DNA of 64,000 nt from Hyaloperonospora brassicae (taxonomy: Eukaryota; Oomycota; Peronosporomycetes; Peronosporales; Peronosporaceae), in contig CANTFL010000980.1 of assembly GCA_947650285.1 (NCBI GenBank), positions 62,001 to 126,000 of the forward strand, written 5' to 3'. Both the position numbers and the translations under genes were made by a program. The notes below the pieces were generated by a model. That model saw only the letters and a list, made by a program, of their open reading frames with translations. It did not search any database and was not told the DNA's origin. Below are positions 41,709 to 52,600 of this stretch, one piece after another; the stretch's first letter is position 1; every line of letters starts with the position of its first letter.

Positions 41709-44700
41709 TCACCGAAGCGACTGGTGCTGCCCCTGTGCTGAAAAGCACGAGATGCGCTCGAGGTTGCTCAATAGACGGTCCATCTCTTTTTCCGGCGTCG
41801 TGTTCAGCTCGCTGCTTGCTGCGAAGCTCGGTAGAAGCTGGTGCTGAGGTTGCTTGGGTTGTTGTTGCTTGGGTTGTTGTTGTTGTTGTTGCTGCTGTTG
41901 TTGTTGCTGGGAATGGCCGTGGTGGTAAACATCCGGGGACAGCGAATTCGTCGTAGGGACCGTAGACTCGTTGCTACTGGCTACCGGGGTGCCAGCGCCG
42001 CTGCTGCCTCGAGAGCGCCGCCTGCGACTGGAGCCCGAGCTGCTGGATTGATCGCTGTCAAACTTGTCCCGAGCTTGATACTGAAGCGCTGAGACGGTGC
42101 GCTGCAGCTTTGCAATGACGGTGTTCCGCTCTTGGAGATCGCGCAACAATGTCTTCTCGTTGGCCAGCAGCACAGCACAGCGCTTGCGCTCACTATCCAT
42201 CTGGTGCTGCAACCCCTCGATCTCCTCAATCAGCTCCGTCGTGTGATCCTCTGCTGTCGCCTTCCTATCATCCTGGCACTGCATCAGAAGACGTACTCGC
42301 TCTACAGCCTCGTCACGCTGTTGCGCAGCCGTACTGCTGTCCTTTTGCACGTGGCTCAGCTTCTGCCGAAGATTGCTGATCTCGACTTGGTAGCTGTCCT
42401 TCAAGCACATCAGATCACTCAACTTCCGCTGAAAGTCGTCAATGGTGTCGGATTCCATGCCGTTGCGACGCTGAATCTGTCCAAGCTGTGTTTCCAACCC
42501 CTTGACTTGTTTCCTGTAACTCTTCACCTGGGAACTCAATGCCACCAAATCCGTTTGGTCGACCTTGGACTGCTGCGCAAGCGCAATCACCTTCTCACCT
42601 AGGTCGAAATTCCGCTGGTTAGCACTCTCGATGCGGTCCACGAGCAAACCCATCTCGCGCTCCATCTTTTTTCGCTCCTTCAGCAGCTTCCGCTCGCGAG
42701 TTGTAATCTCCTCTTTTCCTTTGTCGACGCGCGTAGTGGCGTCAATGATTTCATTCTCGAGGCGCGAGAGGTCCTGCTTGAGCCCTTCGAGTTCTTCGTC
42801 TTTCTGGCGAATAGACCGCTCGGCTACATGCGCTCGTTCTTTCCAATTCGCGCACTTGTCTTCAAGCGTATCGATTTCCTGTCTCAAAGACAGTTTGTCC
42901 TTTTCCAGCTGCTCGATCCGAGAGCGAAGACCATCGGCTTTTCGCACTTCCGTTTCCACTCGACTTTCACAGCGCAAGCGAACATCAGTCACATCACCCT
43001 CCCACGACTCCTTCTCTTGTTGTAGCAACGCTACTTGACGCCGAGCGCTCTCCAACGACGTAATCATTGCTTCTTTCTCGATCAGTTGACGGTACAAGTC
43101 GTCAATCTTCTCCTTTTGGTGCGTCATTGCCTCCTGGTTGGTGCGATCAGCGCGTTTGAGCTCCTCCGTCAGCATTTGTCGTTCAGTTTCTAGAGCGTGG
43201 CAATCTTTTTTCGTTCGACTCAGGTCGCTGCGCAGCTTCTCGACCTCTTCGCGCGCCGACGCTGCACTATCTTCGTCGTTCAACAACTCCTTGAATCCGA
43301 CATCAAGCTGCTCTGCTAACGCTGTCCGGCATTGCTGAAGTTGCTCGTACTTGGTTCGGGATTGACCAAGCTCACCTTCCAGTCGAGTGATCTGCTCTCG
43401 CAACTGCCGTATATCGTATTCCGTCTGCTTTTGCTTTTCATCCTTTCGAAAGATTTCGTCTTGCAGACTGCGAGCAGCACGGTCTTTCTCCGCCAAGCGC
43501 CCTCGCAACAGCCTGATCTCCTGCGTCAGAGACTGTGCATCGGATTTCAAACTGTCCTTCTCGTGCATGAACTCATTGCGCAGCCGCTCTTTCAGCGAAG
43601 CAACTTCACTGCGCAGCGTCGATACAACTACAGTGTGGTCTTTCGTGGCCAGCCGTGATTTGGCAGTGTGCAATTCAGCCTTAGCGATTTCTTGGTCTCG
43701 GTGCAAGCTTGCGATCTCACGTTGCAGGTCGCTTTTCTCACACTGCAGCGTCGACACTAGTGTCATCAGCTCCTGTCGTTGTGTTTCAATCTCCTTCTTC
43801 GTGCTATCGTCCGATGCAAGCAGCTGTTCTCGAAGCGTCAACACACTATTCGCGTTGTCTAGTTTCAGCTGCATCTCCTTCACTTCACTATTCTTTCGTT
43901 CAGCTTCTAGTTGTGCCGCTGACACTTCAACAGCACGTGCATCCAGCTTCCGCTGCATCTCCTGGATCTCAGCTTCGAGTCTGCGCTTATCATCGTCCAA
44001 GCTACTAAATTTATCCCGAATGCTGTTGATCTCGGATGAAAAGCGTGAGCTGCTGCCAATGTGTGGATTCCAATGGCGGTCTGCACTTTGCTGCAACAGC
44101 ATTTGCAGCTCTGTGCGCAGCCTCGAGTTCTCGTCGCTCGCTGTCTGGAGGTTCTCCAGCTGCTGCCGCATCGCTGTCTTGTCTTGTCGCAGCTGCCCAC
44201 ACTCGCGCTTCAAGTCGTCTACCTCGTGCTCAAGCTCCAGACACCGCATCTGCACTTCAGCTTCTTTGCGCTGCATCTTGATTTCCAGCTGTTCAATCGC
44301 TTGCGAGAACCCCACGAGCGTGTGCTTCGCGTCTCGCAGCTGCCGCTCGAGCTCCTTTTTCTGCCGCTCGAGACGGGCCAAGTCCCGGTCGCTGCTGCTC
44401 TTCTCGGCGCGTAGCGCGTCCAGCTCTTCGCCCAGCACGCGGTTCTCACTGGCTAATTTCGCGACCGATGCGGCAGCGCCCTCGGCGTCGTTGGCCAGCG
44501 GCAGACAGTCCCGCAGCGTGACGAGCTCTTGACGCGCACGCTCTTCCAGCTGACGGTAGAAGTCCACTTGGCAAGTCAGTGCTTCGATCGTTCCTTTCTG
44601 CTCGGCGTGCAACTGGTCCAACATGGAGCCAAAAGAGTTCGGGTCGTCGACCTGGAAATTGCTACGGCTGCTGCTGTGGCTGTTGTTGCTGTGGCTGTGG

Positions 44701-44849
44701 CTGTGGCCGTTGTTGCCATTGCCGGTGTCGTGAATACTCTTACTGTTGCGGTACCGGTTGCGACCGCCGCCGCTGCTGCTGTGGCGGAGGCTGCGCCTGT
44801 TCATAGCGACGCTCGAGAGCGAGCTCGAGCTGCTCTCGTGCAGCACCAT
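41709..44849 (-). CDS. Long coiled-coil protein, possibly centrosomal or basal-body associated
   Basis: The protein has 1046 residues in one exon. The N terminus (1-70) is Ser/Asn/His-rich low complexity (NGHSHSHSNNSHSSSRSN). From about 75 to 930 it is almost continuous heptad-rich, charged helix (SDRDLARLERQKKELERQLR), with no enzyme domain. The C terminus has a basic Ser/Arg patch (SRRRRSRGSSG), a polyglutamine run of about 12 encoded by CAG/CAA repeats near 41865-41910, and a short conserved-looking end (EKEMDRLLSNLERIS). Such architecture is common in centriole and basal-body proteins of flagellated organisms, and oomycetes make flagellate zoospores; that role is inference only. An alternative start is MNRRSLRH, 15 codons downstream. 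It is divergently transcribed from the methionyl-tRNA synthetase gene, 280 bases away. Confidence 0.75.
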   Translation of the reverse strand: MVLHESSSSSLSSVAMNRRSLRHSSSGGGRNRYRNSKSIHDTGNGNNGHSHSHSNNSHSSSRSNFQVDDPNSFGSMLDQLHAEQKGTIEALTCQVDFYRQLEERARQELVTLRDCLPLANDAEGAAASVAKLASENRVLGEELDALRAEKSSSDRDLARLERQKKELERQLRDAKHTLVGFSQAIEQLEIKMQRKEAEVQMRCLELEHEVDDLKRECGQLRQDKTAMRQQLENLQTASDENSRLRTELQMLLQQSADRHWNPHIGSSSRFSSEINSIRDKFSSLDDDKRRLEAEIQEMQRKLDARAVEVSAAQLEAERKNSEVKEMQLKLDNANSVLTLREQLLASDDSTKKEIETQRQELMTLVSTLQCEKSDLQREIASLHRDQEIAKAELHTAKSRLATKDHTVVVSTLRSEVASLKERLRNEFMHEKDSLKSDAQSLTQEIRLLRGRLAEKDRAARSLQDEIFRKDEKQKQTEYDIRQLREQITRLEGELGQSRTKYEQLQQCRTALAEQLDVGFKELLNDEDSAASAREEVEKLRSDLSRTKKDCHALETERQMLTEELKRADRTNQEAMTHQKEKIDDLYRQLIEKEAMITSLESARRQVALLQQEKESWEGDVTDVRLRCESRVETEVRKADGLRSRIEQLEKDKLSLRQEIDTLEDKCANWKERAHVAERSIRQKDEELEGLKQDLSRLENEIIDATTRVDKGKEEITTRERKLLKERKKMEREMGLLVDRIESANQRNFDLGEKVIALAQQSKVDQTDLVALSSQVKSYRKQVKGLETQLGQIQRRNGMESDTIDDFQRKLSDLMCLKDSYQVEISNLRQKLSHVQKDSSTAAQQRDEAVERVRLLMQCQDDRKATAEDHTTELIEEIEGLQHQMDSERKRCAVLLANEKTLLRDLQERNTVIAKLQRTVSALQYQARDKFDSDQSSSSGSSRRRRSRGSSGAGTPVASSNESTVPTTNSLSPDVYHHGHSQQQQQQQQQQQQPKQQQPKQPQHQLLPSFAASSELNTTPEKEMDRLLSNLERISCFSAQGQHQSLR

Positions 44850-45086
44850 GTTATTTGTTATCGTGTACGGCAGTGGGACGAGGAGTATCGGATGCGAAAG
44901 GGGATATACTTTGACAGGACCTCACTTTGAATAACTGCGGTGAAAGCACGCAGCATAGTCAAACGTACCATGCGGATATTCGGACATTCGGATCGCAACC
45001 AGGTCCCCCTCGACACAGCTGCACGCGTCGACTGAGGCAGCAGCGACGACAACTTGACATACAAAATCGACCAATCACGAGAGCTC

Positions 45087-45099
45087 ACGCGCGACAAGC
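45087..45099 (+). promoter_or_regulatory. Promoter motif ACGCGCGACAAGC (methionyl-tRNA synthetase)
   Basis: The 13-base string ends 31 bases before the start codon at 45130. The identical string is found 28 bases before the VPS13-like start codon. Nearby are ATTGG and CCAAT boxes (45100-45105 and 45127-45131 region). It may be a core promoter or initiator-region element. Confidence 0.4.
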
Positions 45100-45129
45100 A
45101 TTGGCCAGTCGGTCGCTCCTTTTTAGCCA

Positions 45130-47364
45130 ATGAGCGCTCCCCTCGCGGCTGCACGTCACACGAACCAGTCGAAAGCGCGAGACGAGATGACGGCCGACCT
45201 CGCGGCGCGTGTCGAGAAGCTCGAGGTAGCGCAGGGGCAACAGGACGTGCGCATGAAGGTGCTGCAGGAGAAGACAGCGGCCGTCAAGACCGCAGGGGAG
45301 ACGTTCTACCTCACGACGGCCATCCACTACACGAATGGCTTGCCGCACATGGGTCACGCCTACGAGAACGTGTGTTCGGACGTCATTTCTCGCTACCACC
45401 GCGTGTTTGGACGGGATGTGTACTTCCTCACGGGCACGGACGAGCACGGCCAGAAGATTGCGCAAACAGCGGAAGCGGCGGGTGTCACGCCGCAGGAGCT
45501 CGTGGACAAGTACGCGACGATTTTCCAGCAGCTCACGAAAGATCTGGACATGAGCAATGACAATTTCGTTCGCACGACGAGCGACAAGCACAAGGAGTTT
45601 GCACAGTGGCTCTTCCATCGTGCACTGGAGAAAGGGGACGTGTACCTTGACAATTACGAGGGATGGTACAATGTGCGTGAGGAGACGTTTGTCACGGAGA
45701 CGGAGGCCCAGCTGACCGACTATAAGGATCCGACAACGGGCACGTCTTTCAAGAAGATGCAGGAAGAGTCGTACTTTTTCAGAATGTCGAAGTACCAAGA
45801 CCGACTTGTTGCGCACATTACCGAGCATCCCGAGTTCCTGCAGCCTGAAGTTCGACGTCAGGAGCTGCTGCGTCGCCTCAAGGAACCGCTACAGGACTTG
45901 TCAGCCTCGCGCAATACGTTCACACACGGCATTCCACTGCTGAACGATCCCAAGCACGTTCTCTACGTGTGGTTTGATGCACTGGCGAACTACCTGTCGG
46001 CCATAAGCTACCCGGATGGGCCTGATGCTCGCTATTGGCCCGCGAACGTGCACATCATTGGCAAGGACATTACGTGGTTTCACTGCGTCATCTGGCCATG
46101 TATTCTGATGAGCACGGATATCCCGTTGCCGAAGCGGGTGTTCGCACACGGATTCGTAAATGCTAAGGACGGCTCGAAGATGAGCAAGAGCATTGGCAAT
46201 GTCATCGACCCGTATGAGATGATCAACAAGTACGGACTAGAGTCGTTCCGCTACTTTATCGTGCGCTCGGCAAAGTTCGGCCAGGACATGCCTTTCTCCG
46301 AAGACGATCTCATCAACATCCACAACTCGGAACTTGCTGACACGTTGGGCAACCTGGTTCACCGTACTGTCAATATCTGTAAGAAGTACTCGAACGGCGT
46401 TGTGCCCGATGTCAAGGCGGACAGGCTGTTCGACGTCTACGAGCTGCTGAAATACTCGGAGGATTCATACAAGGAGTTTTCGCTGCAGAACGCCTGTCTA
46501 GCGATCGTCAACGCGCTGAAGGATACAAACAAGTACTTGACTGAGAAGGAGCCGTGGCATATGAAGGGGAACGAGCCGCGCCTTGTTGTTGTGCGCACGT
46601 GTCTCGAGGCCATTTACGTGCTGGCCCATTACTTGAGTCCCATTATCCCGAAGACGACTGAAACGATCTTCAACAAGCTGAACACGGTGCCCACTACGCT
46701 GACTGCACTGTCCCCTGACTACGACAACCTGACACCTGGCACTGAGGTGTCGGTCGGCGACATCTTGTTTGCCAAGATCTTGACCGCGGAGGAGAAGCTG
46801 AAGCAGAGCGAAACTGCTGCTGCTAAAGCCAAGCCCGCGCCCGTCAAGCCTGCGAAAGCCGCCACGCCGCTGTTCGCCTCGCTGGACATCCGCGTCGGTG
46901 TGATCTCCAAGGTATGGAAGCACCCGGAGTCGGAGAAGCTGTATTGCGAGGAGATTGACATTGGCGAAGAGGAGCCCAAGCAGATTGCTTCTGGCCTGCA
47001 GGCGTTCTACTCACTGGAAGAGATGCAGAACCGCAAAGTGCTGGTGCTGCTGAATCTGAAACCAGCGAAACTGGGCGGATTCAAGTCGCACGGTATGGTG
47101 CTGTGCGCGAGCGATGAGGCCCATGCGAATGTGCAGTTCGTGGAACCTCCAGCTGCCGCTAAGGTGGGTGAGCGAGTGACGGTAGCGTCGGAGAGCGGAG
47201 AACCGCTATCGGCTGCGCAGATCAAGAAGCAGAAGGTACTGGAGAAGGTCTCGCCAGACTTTCTCACCGACGACAAGGGCGTGGCGACATACAAGGGCGA
47301 GCCGATCATGACCTCGGCTGGTCCGTGCGCTGTCAAATCGCTAGCCAAGGCGTTCATTAGCTAG
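45130..47364 (+). CDS. Methionyl-tRNA synthetase with C-terminal tRNA-binding domain
   Basis: The enzyme has 744 residues in one exon. It charges tRNA-Met with methionine. A short predicted helical N terminus (to about 55) precedes the class I catalytic core. The HIGH signature reads HMGH in NGLPHMGHAYEN (about residue 73). KMSKS is in DGSKMSKSIGN near residue 350. The editing/connective insert (WYNVREETF) lacks the zinc-knuckle cysteines, as in the zinc-free bacterial and organellar MetRS type. An anticodon-binding helical domain follows. From about 575 an EMAPII/Trbp111-like OB domain begins (LFASLDIRVGVISKVWKHPESEKLY). It could serve cytosol, mitochondria or both; no strong presequence is visible. 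It shares a 280-bp divergent promoter with the coiled-coil gene. Confidence 0.95.
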   Translation: MSAPLAAARHTNQSKARDEMTADLAARVEKLEVAQGQQDVRMKVLQEKTAAVKTAGETFYLTTAIHYTNGLPHMGHAYENVCSDVISRYHRVFGRDVYFLTGTDEHGQKIAQTAEAAGVTPQELVDKYATIFQQLTKDLDMSNDNFVRTTSDKHKEFAQWLFHRALEKGDVYLDNYEGWYNVREETFVTETEAQLTDYKDPTTGTSFKKMQEESYFFRMSKYQDRLVAHITEHPEFLQPEVRRQELLRRLKEPLQDLSASRNTFTHGIPLLNDPKHVLYVWFDALANYLSAISYPDGPDARYWPANVHIIGKDITWFHCVIWPCILMSTDIPLPKRVFAHGFVNAKDGSKMSKSIGNVIDPYEMINKYGLESFRYFIVRSAKFGQDMPFSEDDLINIHNSELADTLGNLVHRTVNICKKYSNGVVPDVKADRLFDVYELLKYSEDSYKEFSLQNACLAIVNALKDTNKYLTEKEPWHMKGNEPRLVVVRTCLEAIYVLAHYLSPIIPKTTETIFNKLNTVPTTLTALSPDYDNLTPGTEVSVGDILFAKILTAEEKLKQSETAAAKAKPAPVKPAKAATPLFASLDIRVGVISKVWKHPESEKLYCEEIDIGEEEPKQIASGLQAFYSLEEMQNRKVLVLLNLKPAKLGGFKSHGMVLCASDEAHANVQFVEPPAAAKVGERVTVASESGEPLSAAQIKKQKVLEKVSPDFLTDDKGVATYKGEPIMTSAGPCAVKSLAKAFIS

Positions 47365-49562
47365 TCGTGCAGCCACATGGGCCGCTTTTTTGCGTCAGCA
47401 GGAGCATGGCCGTACAAGTGGAGGGAGAGGTTCGTTTGCAACTGCTACGCGAACTGGAACTATGACGACCGAAGCGCGTGATTGACGTTATTGTCTGATA
47501 ATTGTTTCGATTGTCTCGGAAGACTTGTCCGAAGTAAGGACTGGCGTGGCGACTATGATGAATGAAGTGCGATGGCGGGTAGGCGACAACAGGCGCGGAT
47601 TGTAGCTTCAGCAAGTACGGTATCTTGTTTTGGCCAACGCTATCCAGACACGTCAATAGTGCGCTCGACCCTATTTTACGAGCATAAGGTGGACTAAATA
47701 TCGGTCGGTCGGGTGAAGTATTCTCGCTGCTGCAGTCGTCGTGCCACATTGGACCAAAAGCTGTGAAAAGCGAGGCACCAGGTTGCCACATTTGAGAAAA
47801 CAGCTTTTAATCGAATGCCACTTTTCATTTCATCGATCAACTTTACCGACATGCGATAACGAATAAGGATGTGACTTTGAGTTTGCGTGCTTTTTGTCAA
47901 GGGCCACACTCTTGTACCGGCTTTCGTCGATCAGAGCTTGCACCTATGTGCAAGTATCGCTATCGCCTTGGACGGCTTGGCGCAGTTCCAGTATGTGTGG
48001 GATCCTCATCGGTGAGAAATGGAAGAAGACAGTGACGCTAGCAAAAGGCGCGTAAGTCCAGTCACTTGTGAAAAGTCCAACGGAAACGCCGCGTTGCCAT
48101 ACATGGATAGAGATGCAAGCTCTGTGGAGCTCGCCTTCTGACGTAAGTAAACCAGTCTAGCAACTTAACTCGAGTTAGCTGCTTACGTTCCCATTTCGGA
48201 TGGATTGGCAGCTTGATATGGGATGTGCGTCGTGAGTTGCAAAGTGTAACAGCCACAGTGTTGTCGTGATTGTCAAGTGGTGGGATACGTATCATTATCC
48301 TCTCATAGTTGTAATGTGTTGAAGCAGCTCGTTGGTGCTGCTGACGCAGTGAAAAGAAGGGTGATGGGAACGATCCGACGATGTCGTACTGATTGATGAG
48401 CCAGAGAATGTCAGGGAGCACCCTGTGATGCTGAATGAAGAGGGTGATCCTCAACTCCTTACTTTTCGTGTGTTCAATTACTTCGGACAAACAAAACGTC
48501 ATGCATGACGACACCTCCTTAGTAGTGCTACTCCTTCGCTTGTCAACAGGGATGCGGGAAGCCGTCCATGAGTGCTACTTTGGTCCACAGCATACTCACT
48601 GCAACCTGAGTCCTCCATGATTGCTACCATCGACCGCAATAGTGGGTCTAGTGGGTCGCACTTCGTAAACAATGTACGTCTAGTCCGAAAGCTACGTGCA
48701 AGAGCCTCTTCGGACGACGTCGTTTACTCTTTGGTGTCAGTGACGTCGATCGAGGGATTCGGCAGCTCTGCCAATGCCCTTTTGACTCCGGACACGATGC
48801 TGACACAGCAGACCCGTCGTCTTTTGCACATTACCTTGCGTCCCATCTGCCACCTGCATCACAGGGTACGTATAATCTGTGGCACGATCGATGGGAGCGC
48901 GGACTATTTCTAGCGGACCTGGTCCTAGTGTCAGTTATAAACCCCTGCCCATAGTGACACTCTGTGATCAACAGACGTTGGAAGCACATTTTGTCATTTC
49001 GCTGTCCCTCAGCTCACAGGCGCTTGTAACAGGATCCCGCACGGTCTCAACGTGATCCGCAACAATGGCAATGTACTTTCCGAGATAACAGTGCTGCTGA
49101 CTTGACGGCTTCGATCGTTTTGCACCAGTCCGTCCTGAACCTATTGAGGTTGGAAGACGTCCGCTCCTTTCTACAATGCAGCGTCTTTCTATCACGCGTA
49201 TACGCAGCTGACGCGATGCTACCGAGCCGACAAAGGGCTTGCTTACGTAGTGCTGCTTGGCTTTCCGTGTAAACGCATTTCGCAATCTCACTGCTCGACT
49301 AAAGACGGTCCATGAGTAGGCCGACCTGATCGCGTTTTGTTTGCCGAGTATCGACCGATTTGCTTGTAGGCGAATGTCCAGCAAGAGCCTCTGGCACGAT
49401 AGTGTCCTGTTCGAATGGGGCCAACTGCAATAGAGAGGATGTGTTCCTGCTGTATCGTGCCTGCGCTATTGCTCCGATAGAAACGCCTTTTGCTGCAGCT
49501 TAGAAACGAGTTTGTCGCGCGAGCAAACTCTCATACCGACTGACGGACTCGTCCACTCGCTT
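47365..49562. other. Intergenic, no confident gene
   Basis: The stretch lies between MetRS and the VPS13-like gene. The minus frame 48514-48062 (150 codons) has coding-like composition (RITLFIQHHRVLPDILWLIN). 49384-48968 is another open minus frame. They share no recognised domain and I could not join them into a credible gene. A decayed gene is possible. Confidence 0.4.
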
Positions 49563-49584
49563 GCTCTGATTGGCCAATCAGAGC
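49563..49584. promoter_or_regulatory. 22-bp perfect palindrome with paired CCAAT boxes
   Basis: GCTCTGATTGG is followed directly by its reverse complement, placing an ATTGG and a CCAAT back to back. It lies about 50-70 bases upstream of the VPS13-like start codon. CCAAT elements are bound by NF-Y-type factors in eukaryotes; the symmetric arrangement could bind two copies. Confidence 0.6.
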
Positions 49585-49594
49585 GAATCCATTG

Positions 49595-49607
49595 ACGCGC
49601 GACAAGC
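49595..49607 (+). promoter_or_regulatory. Promoter motif ACGCGCGACAAGC (VPS13-like gene)
   Basis: This 13-mer is identical to the one before the methionyl-tRNA synthetase start, at nearly the same distance (28 versus 31 bases). It follows the CCAAT palindrome. Confidence 0.4.
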
Positions 49608-49634
49608 GCTCGCACTCCTCGCGTCCGCGTCAAG

Positions 49635-52600
49635 ATGCTGGACCTGCTGTCGCCTCTGCGTGGCTACATCGCGCAGAGCCTCCAGTTCTACTTGAGCAAG
49701 TACATTGAAGACATTCAGCTCGAGCGACTGGGGCTTTTCGGCGGCGATCTCGTGCTCAACGACCTCAAAATCAAGCGCCACGTGCTGCGCGAGAGTCTCG
49801 ACATCCCCTCGAGCTTTGACTTCTCGCGTGGGTTCATCCGAGAGCTGCGGATCCACATCCCGTGGACGCAGCTGCTGTCTCAGCCCATTGAGGTGAAGCT
49901 CTACACGATTGAGCTCATTCTGACGGCCAAGAACGAACACAGAGAGCAGCGAGCAGCAAGAGGTACGACGGTGATGACTGCAGACGAGGCAACGGACGAG
50001 CAAGAGGAGGAGAGAGGAGAGGAAGAACGGTCCAAGATGGAGCATCCGAAGTCCGGGTGGATTCATGACACGCTGCAGACGATTTTGTCCAATATCAGCG
50101 TCCAAGTGAACAACCTCGTGCTTAAGTACGAGCATGACGACATTGTGTTCTCGATTGCGCTGGGAGTACGTGCGTGCATTCACATGCGTGTGTGCTCCGA
50201 ACAAACCGCTGGCAGCAGAGCTAACGCGTTGTGTGTGCTTTCGTTCTCTGTGGGCAACAGACATTGGACTTTTATTCTGCAAGTGCAAGCAGCGGGTGGA
50301 CACGTAGCTTTGACCATCTCAAGAGAGAGCAACGTGTGATTTGTAAAAGCATCGACGCAAAAGACGTGACGATCTTTCTGGATCGGTATATGAGTGCCGA
50401 GTGCGGCCCGACGCAGGACCCGGTGCGGCGGAACGTGATTGGGTACGAAGTGCCGGTGCTGAGTCGGACGTCAGCGTCGGTCCGAGCCAAGCTGCAGCTC
50501 TTCCCTAGCACCCTGAGCGACGGTCAGAATGACCGCAGCGGCAGTCCTAGTTTCTCAAGGCCCGCTGTGCACCAACAACGACATACAGCGAGTCATGATG
50601 ATACCGGAAGCAGCATGCTGGACGTAGGCGAACTGTGTGCACACAGACCGTCTGTGCTATGTGACCCGTTCTACTTGTACTCTCATCGCCGCTCATGCGC
50701 GACGCCCATGTACGAGCTGGATGTTTTCATTGGTCAATTGTCCTTCTCCGTGAGCGACAGACAACTAGAGATGCTGAATCAGCTTGTCAAGAGTGCAAGC
50801 GCTAAGATGGACCAGGATCACAAACTACCTACTCAACGACATAGTCCAGAATACGTGCGAAGTGGTAGCAACAAAGCAAGGCGCCCTTCCGTGCCTCACG
50901 TTCCTGTGGTCTCCGCTGGAGTTGCAAGTAGAGGTAAGAAAGTGCACAACCTGGCTAAAGAGCAAGAGTCTTGGTTCGGCTGGGCGATGAACGCTCTGGG
51001 TACAGCTGAAGATGGAAAAGAAGAGGATGAGCTAGTTTCTGAGCTTCTTGCTGAGACAAGAAGGGCCTTGCTCAAGGTGCAGCCACCAAGCAGCCATGGC
51101 AATGGGAATCCGTCGGTCGCCAATGGACCGATTACTAAGATCTTTTGTGTACGACTGTGCATCAGCTCTGTATCGATGATGTTGCGGAAGCATGATAGCA
51201 TGAGTCACGAAAATGAGCATCAAGACTTTGCGGCCGCCGAAAGCGGCGAAGAGCTCGTTCCAGTTGCAAACCTTGGCATGGTGAGGGTTATAGCACAAAA
51301 GACAAGAAGAAAGGTAGCCCGACCGGCTATGCCCATATTGAGCATGTCTCTGAGCTACGTGGCTCTTGAAGTGCTACTACCATGCAGAGAAGAACAAGAC
51401 GGAATGGATCTGGTGCTCGAGATTGATAAGGTCGAGCTGACATCAGCCACATTCAGTGAAAATCGAGAAGACTTGCAATGCAGAAAAGGACAGGTCTTGC
51501 TCACATGCGGTTCAAGTGATCTAGTTCACTCCTCTGACAACGTCTGTCATCCGTACTTCACCAATTCGTTTTTCCGTGAGGAAGCAACGCGACGAAATCG
51601 ACGTGAAGCGCGGAGCGTTGAAATCGTCAAAGTGAGTTTGGACGCTGGCGTTCCTGCATGGAAGACGTTGGAACCCAAAGGACACTTGGATGGCCGTTTG
51701 GACCTCCCGTGCGAGTGTTCTACAACATGGGATGGTGAGAGTATTCATTGTGTCCCGATAGCCACTTTGTCTCGAATTTGTCAAGACGCAATAAGGAGTA
51801 TTGGAATAAAGGAGCGGATTCTCGATGAGGGAATGTTATCAAACACCGTATTCAGCGCTTGGGCTTCTCACGGCTCTCCTATTTCCATTTCGGAAGGACT
51901 GGCCCGCTCTCTCGTCTCGATCGTGGAGGAGTATCGCATCTACCGTAATCCCGACGTTGGAGCCCTGGACAATCTGGCCCAGCTACTCCAGCCCCAATTG
52001 ATCTCACTGTTTGCTCGTTATACGCTGCACACATGTTCAGCATCTTCACTCTACTCGTCTTCCGACTGCACCAATACTCAACACCGGAGTGTTCACTCGG
52101 CACTACGCTTGCACCTATCGTCGACGTCAACCTCCACGGATCATAAGAGATCGCCAGTCAGCGGTCGTACCAAGGAGAAAGCAACATGCAGGGTGTTGGA
52201 CGTATCGATCGGTGCTGTACATGCTATGTTGGAACCCGTAAAGTGTTTGGAGATAGCGGAAGCATTGTCCATCATTCTGCGCGGGAATGAAGCTGCTGAT
52301 ATAGCCAAGACAACGACAGCAGATCCGGAATCCGCGAAACCGGTCACACCTCATGCAGCACGCAGTATTGAGTCGGTCCTTGAAAAGGACGTTAAGTTGA
52401 TCACGGTCAGCAGTGTTTGTATATGCCTGCCAGATCAATCTACAGAACAGAAGCAGGGTGAGCTGGACGCTACTTCTCGTGACAATCTGATTGTGACCGC
52501 GCGCGACTTTGCCTGGTCGGAAACTAGTCACCCGGGTCGCAATGAGCGTCATCTACATCTTGGCACGTTGTCCATACATTTGAAACGACCATCGAGTCAG

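Noticed and set aside
43387..44532. 381-codon Ser/Cys/Arg-rich plus-strand frame
   Set aside because: Antisense shadow of the coiled-coil gene; the serine-rich composition mirrors its Glu/Lys/Arg/Leu heptads.
49578..50303. 241-codon minus-strand frame opposite VPS13 exon 1
   Set aside because: Antisense shadow; the plus strand encodes an unmistakable chorein domain there.
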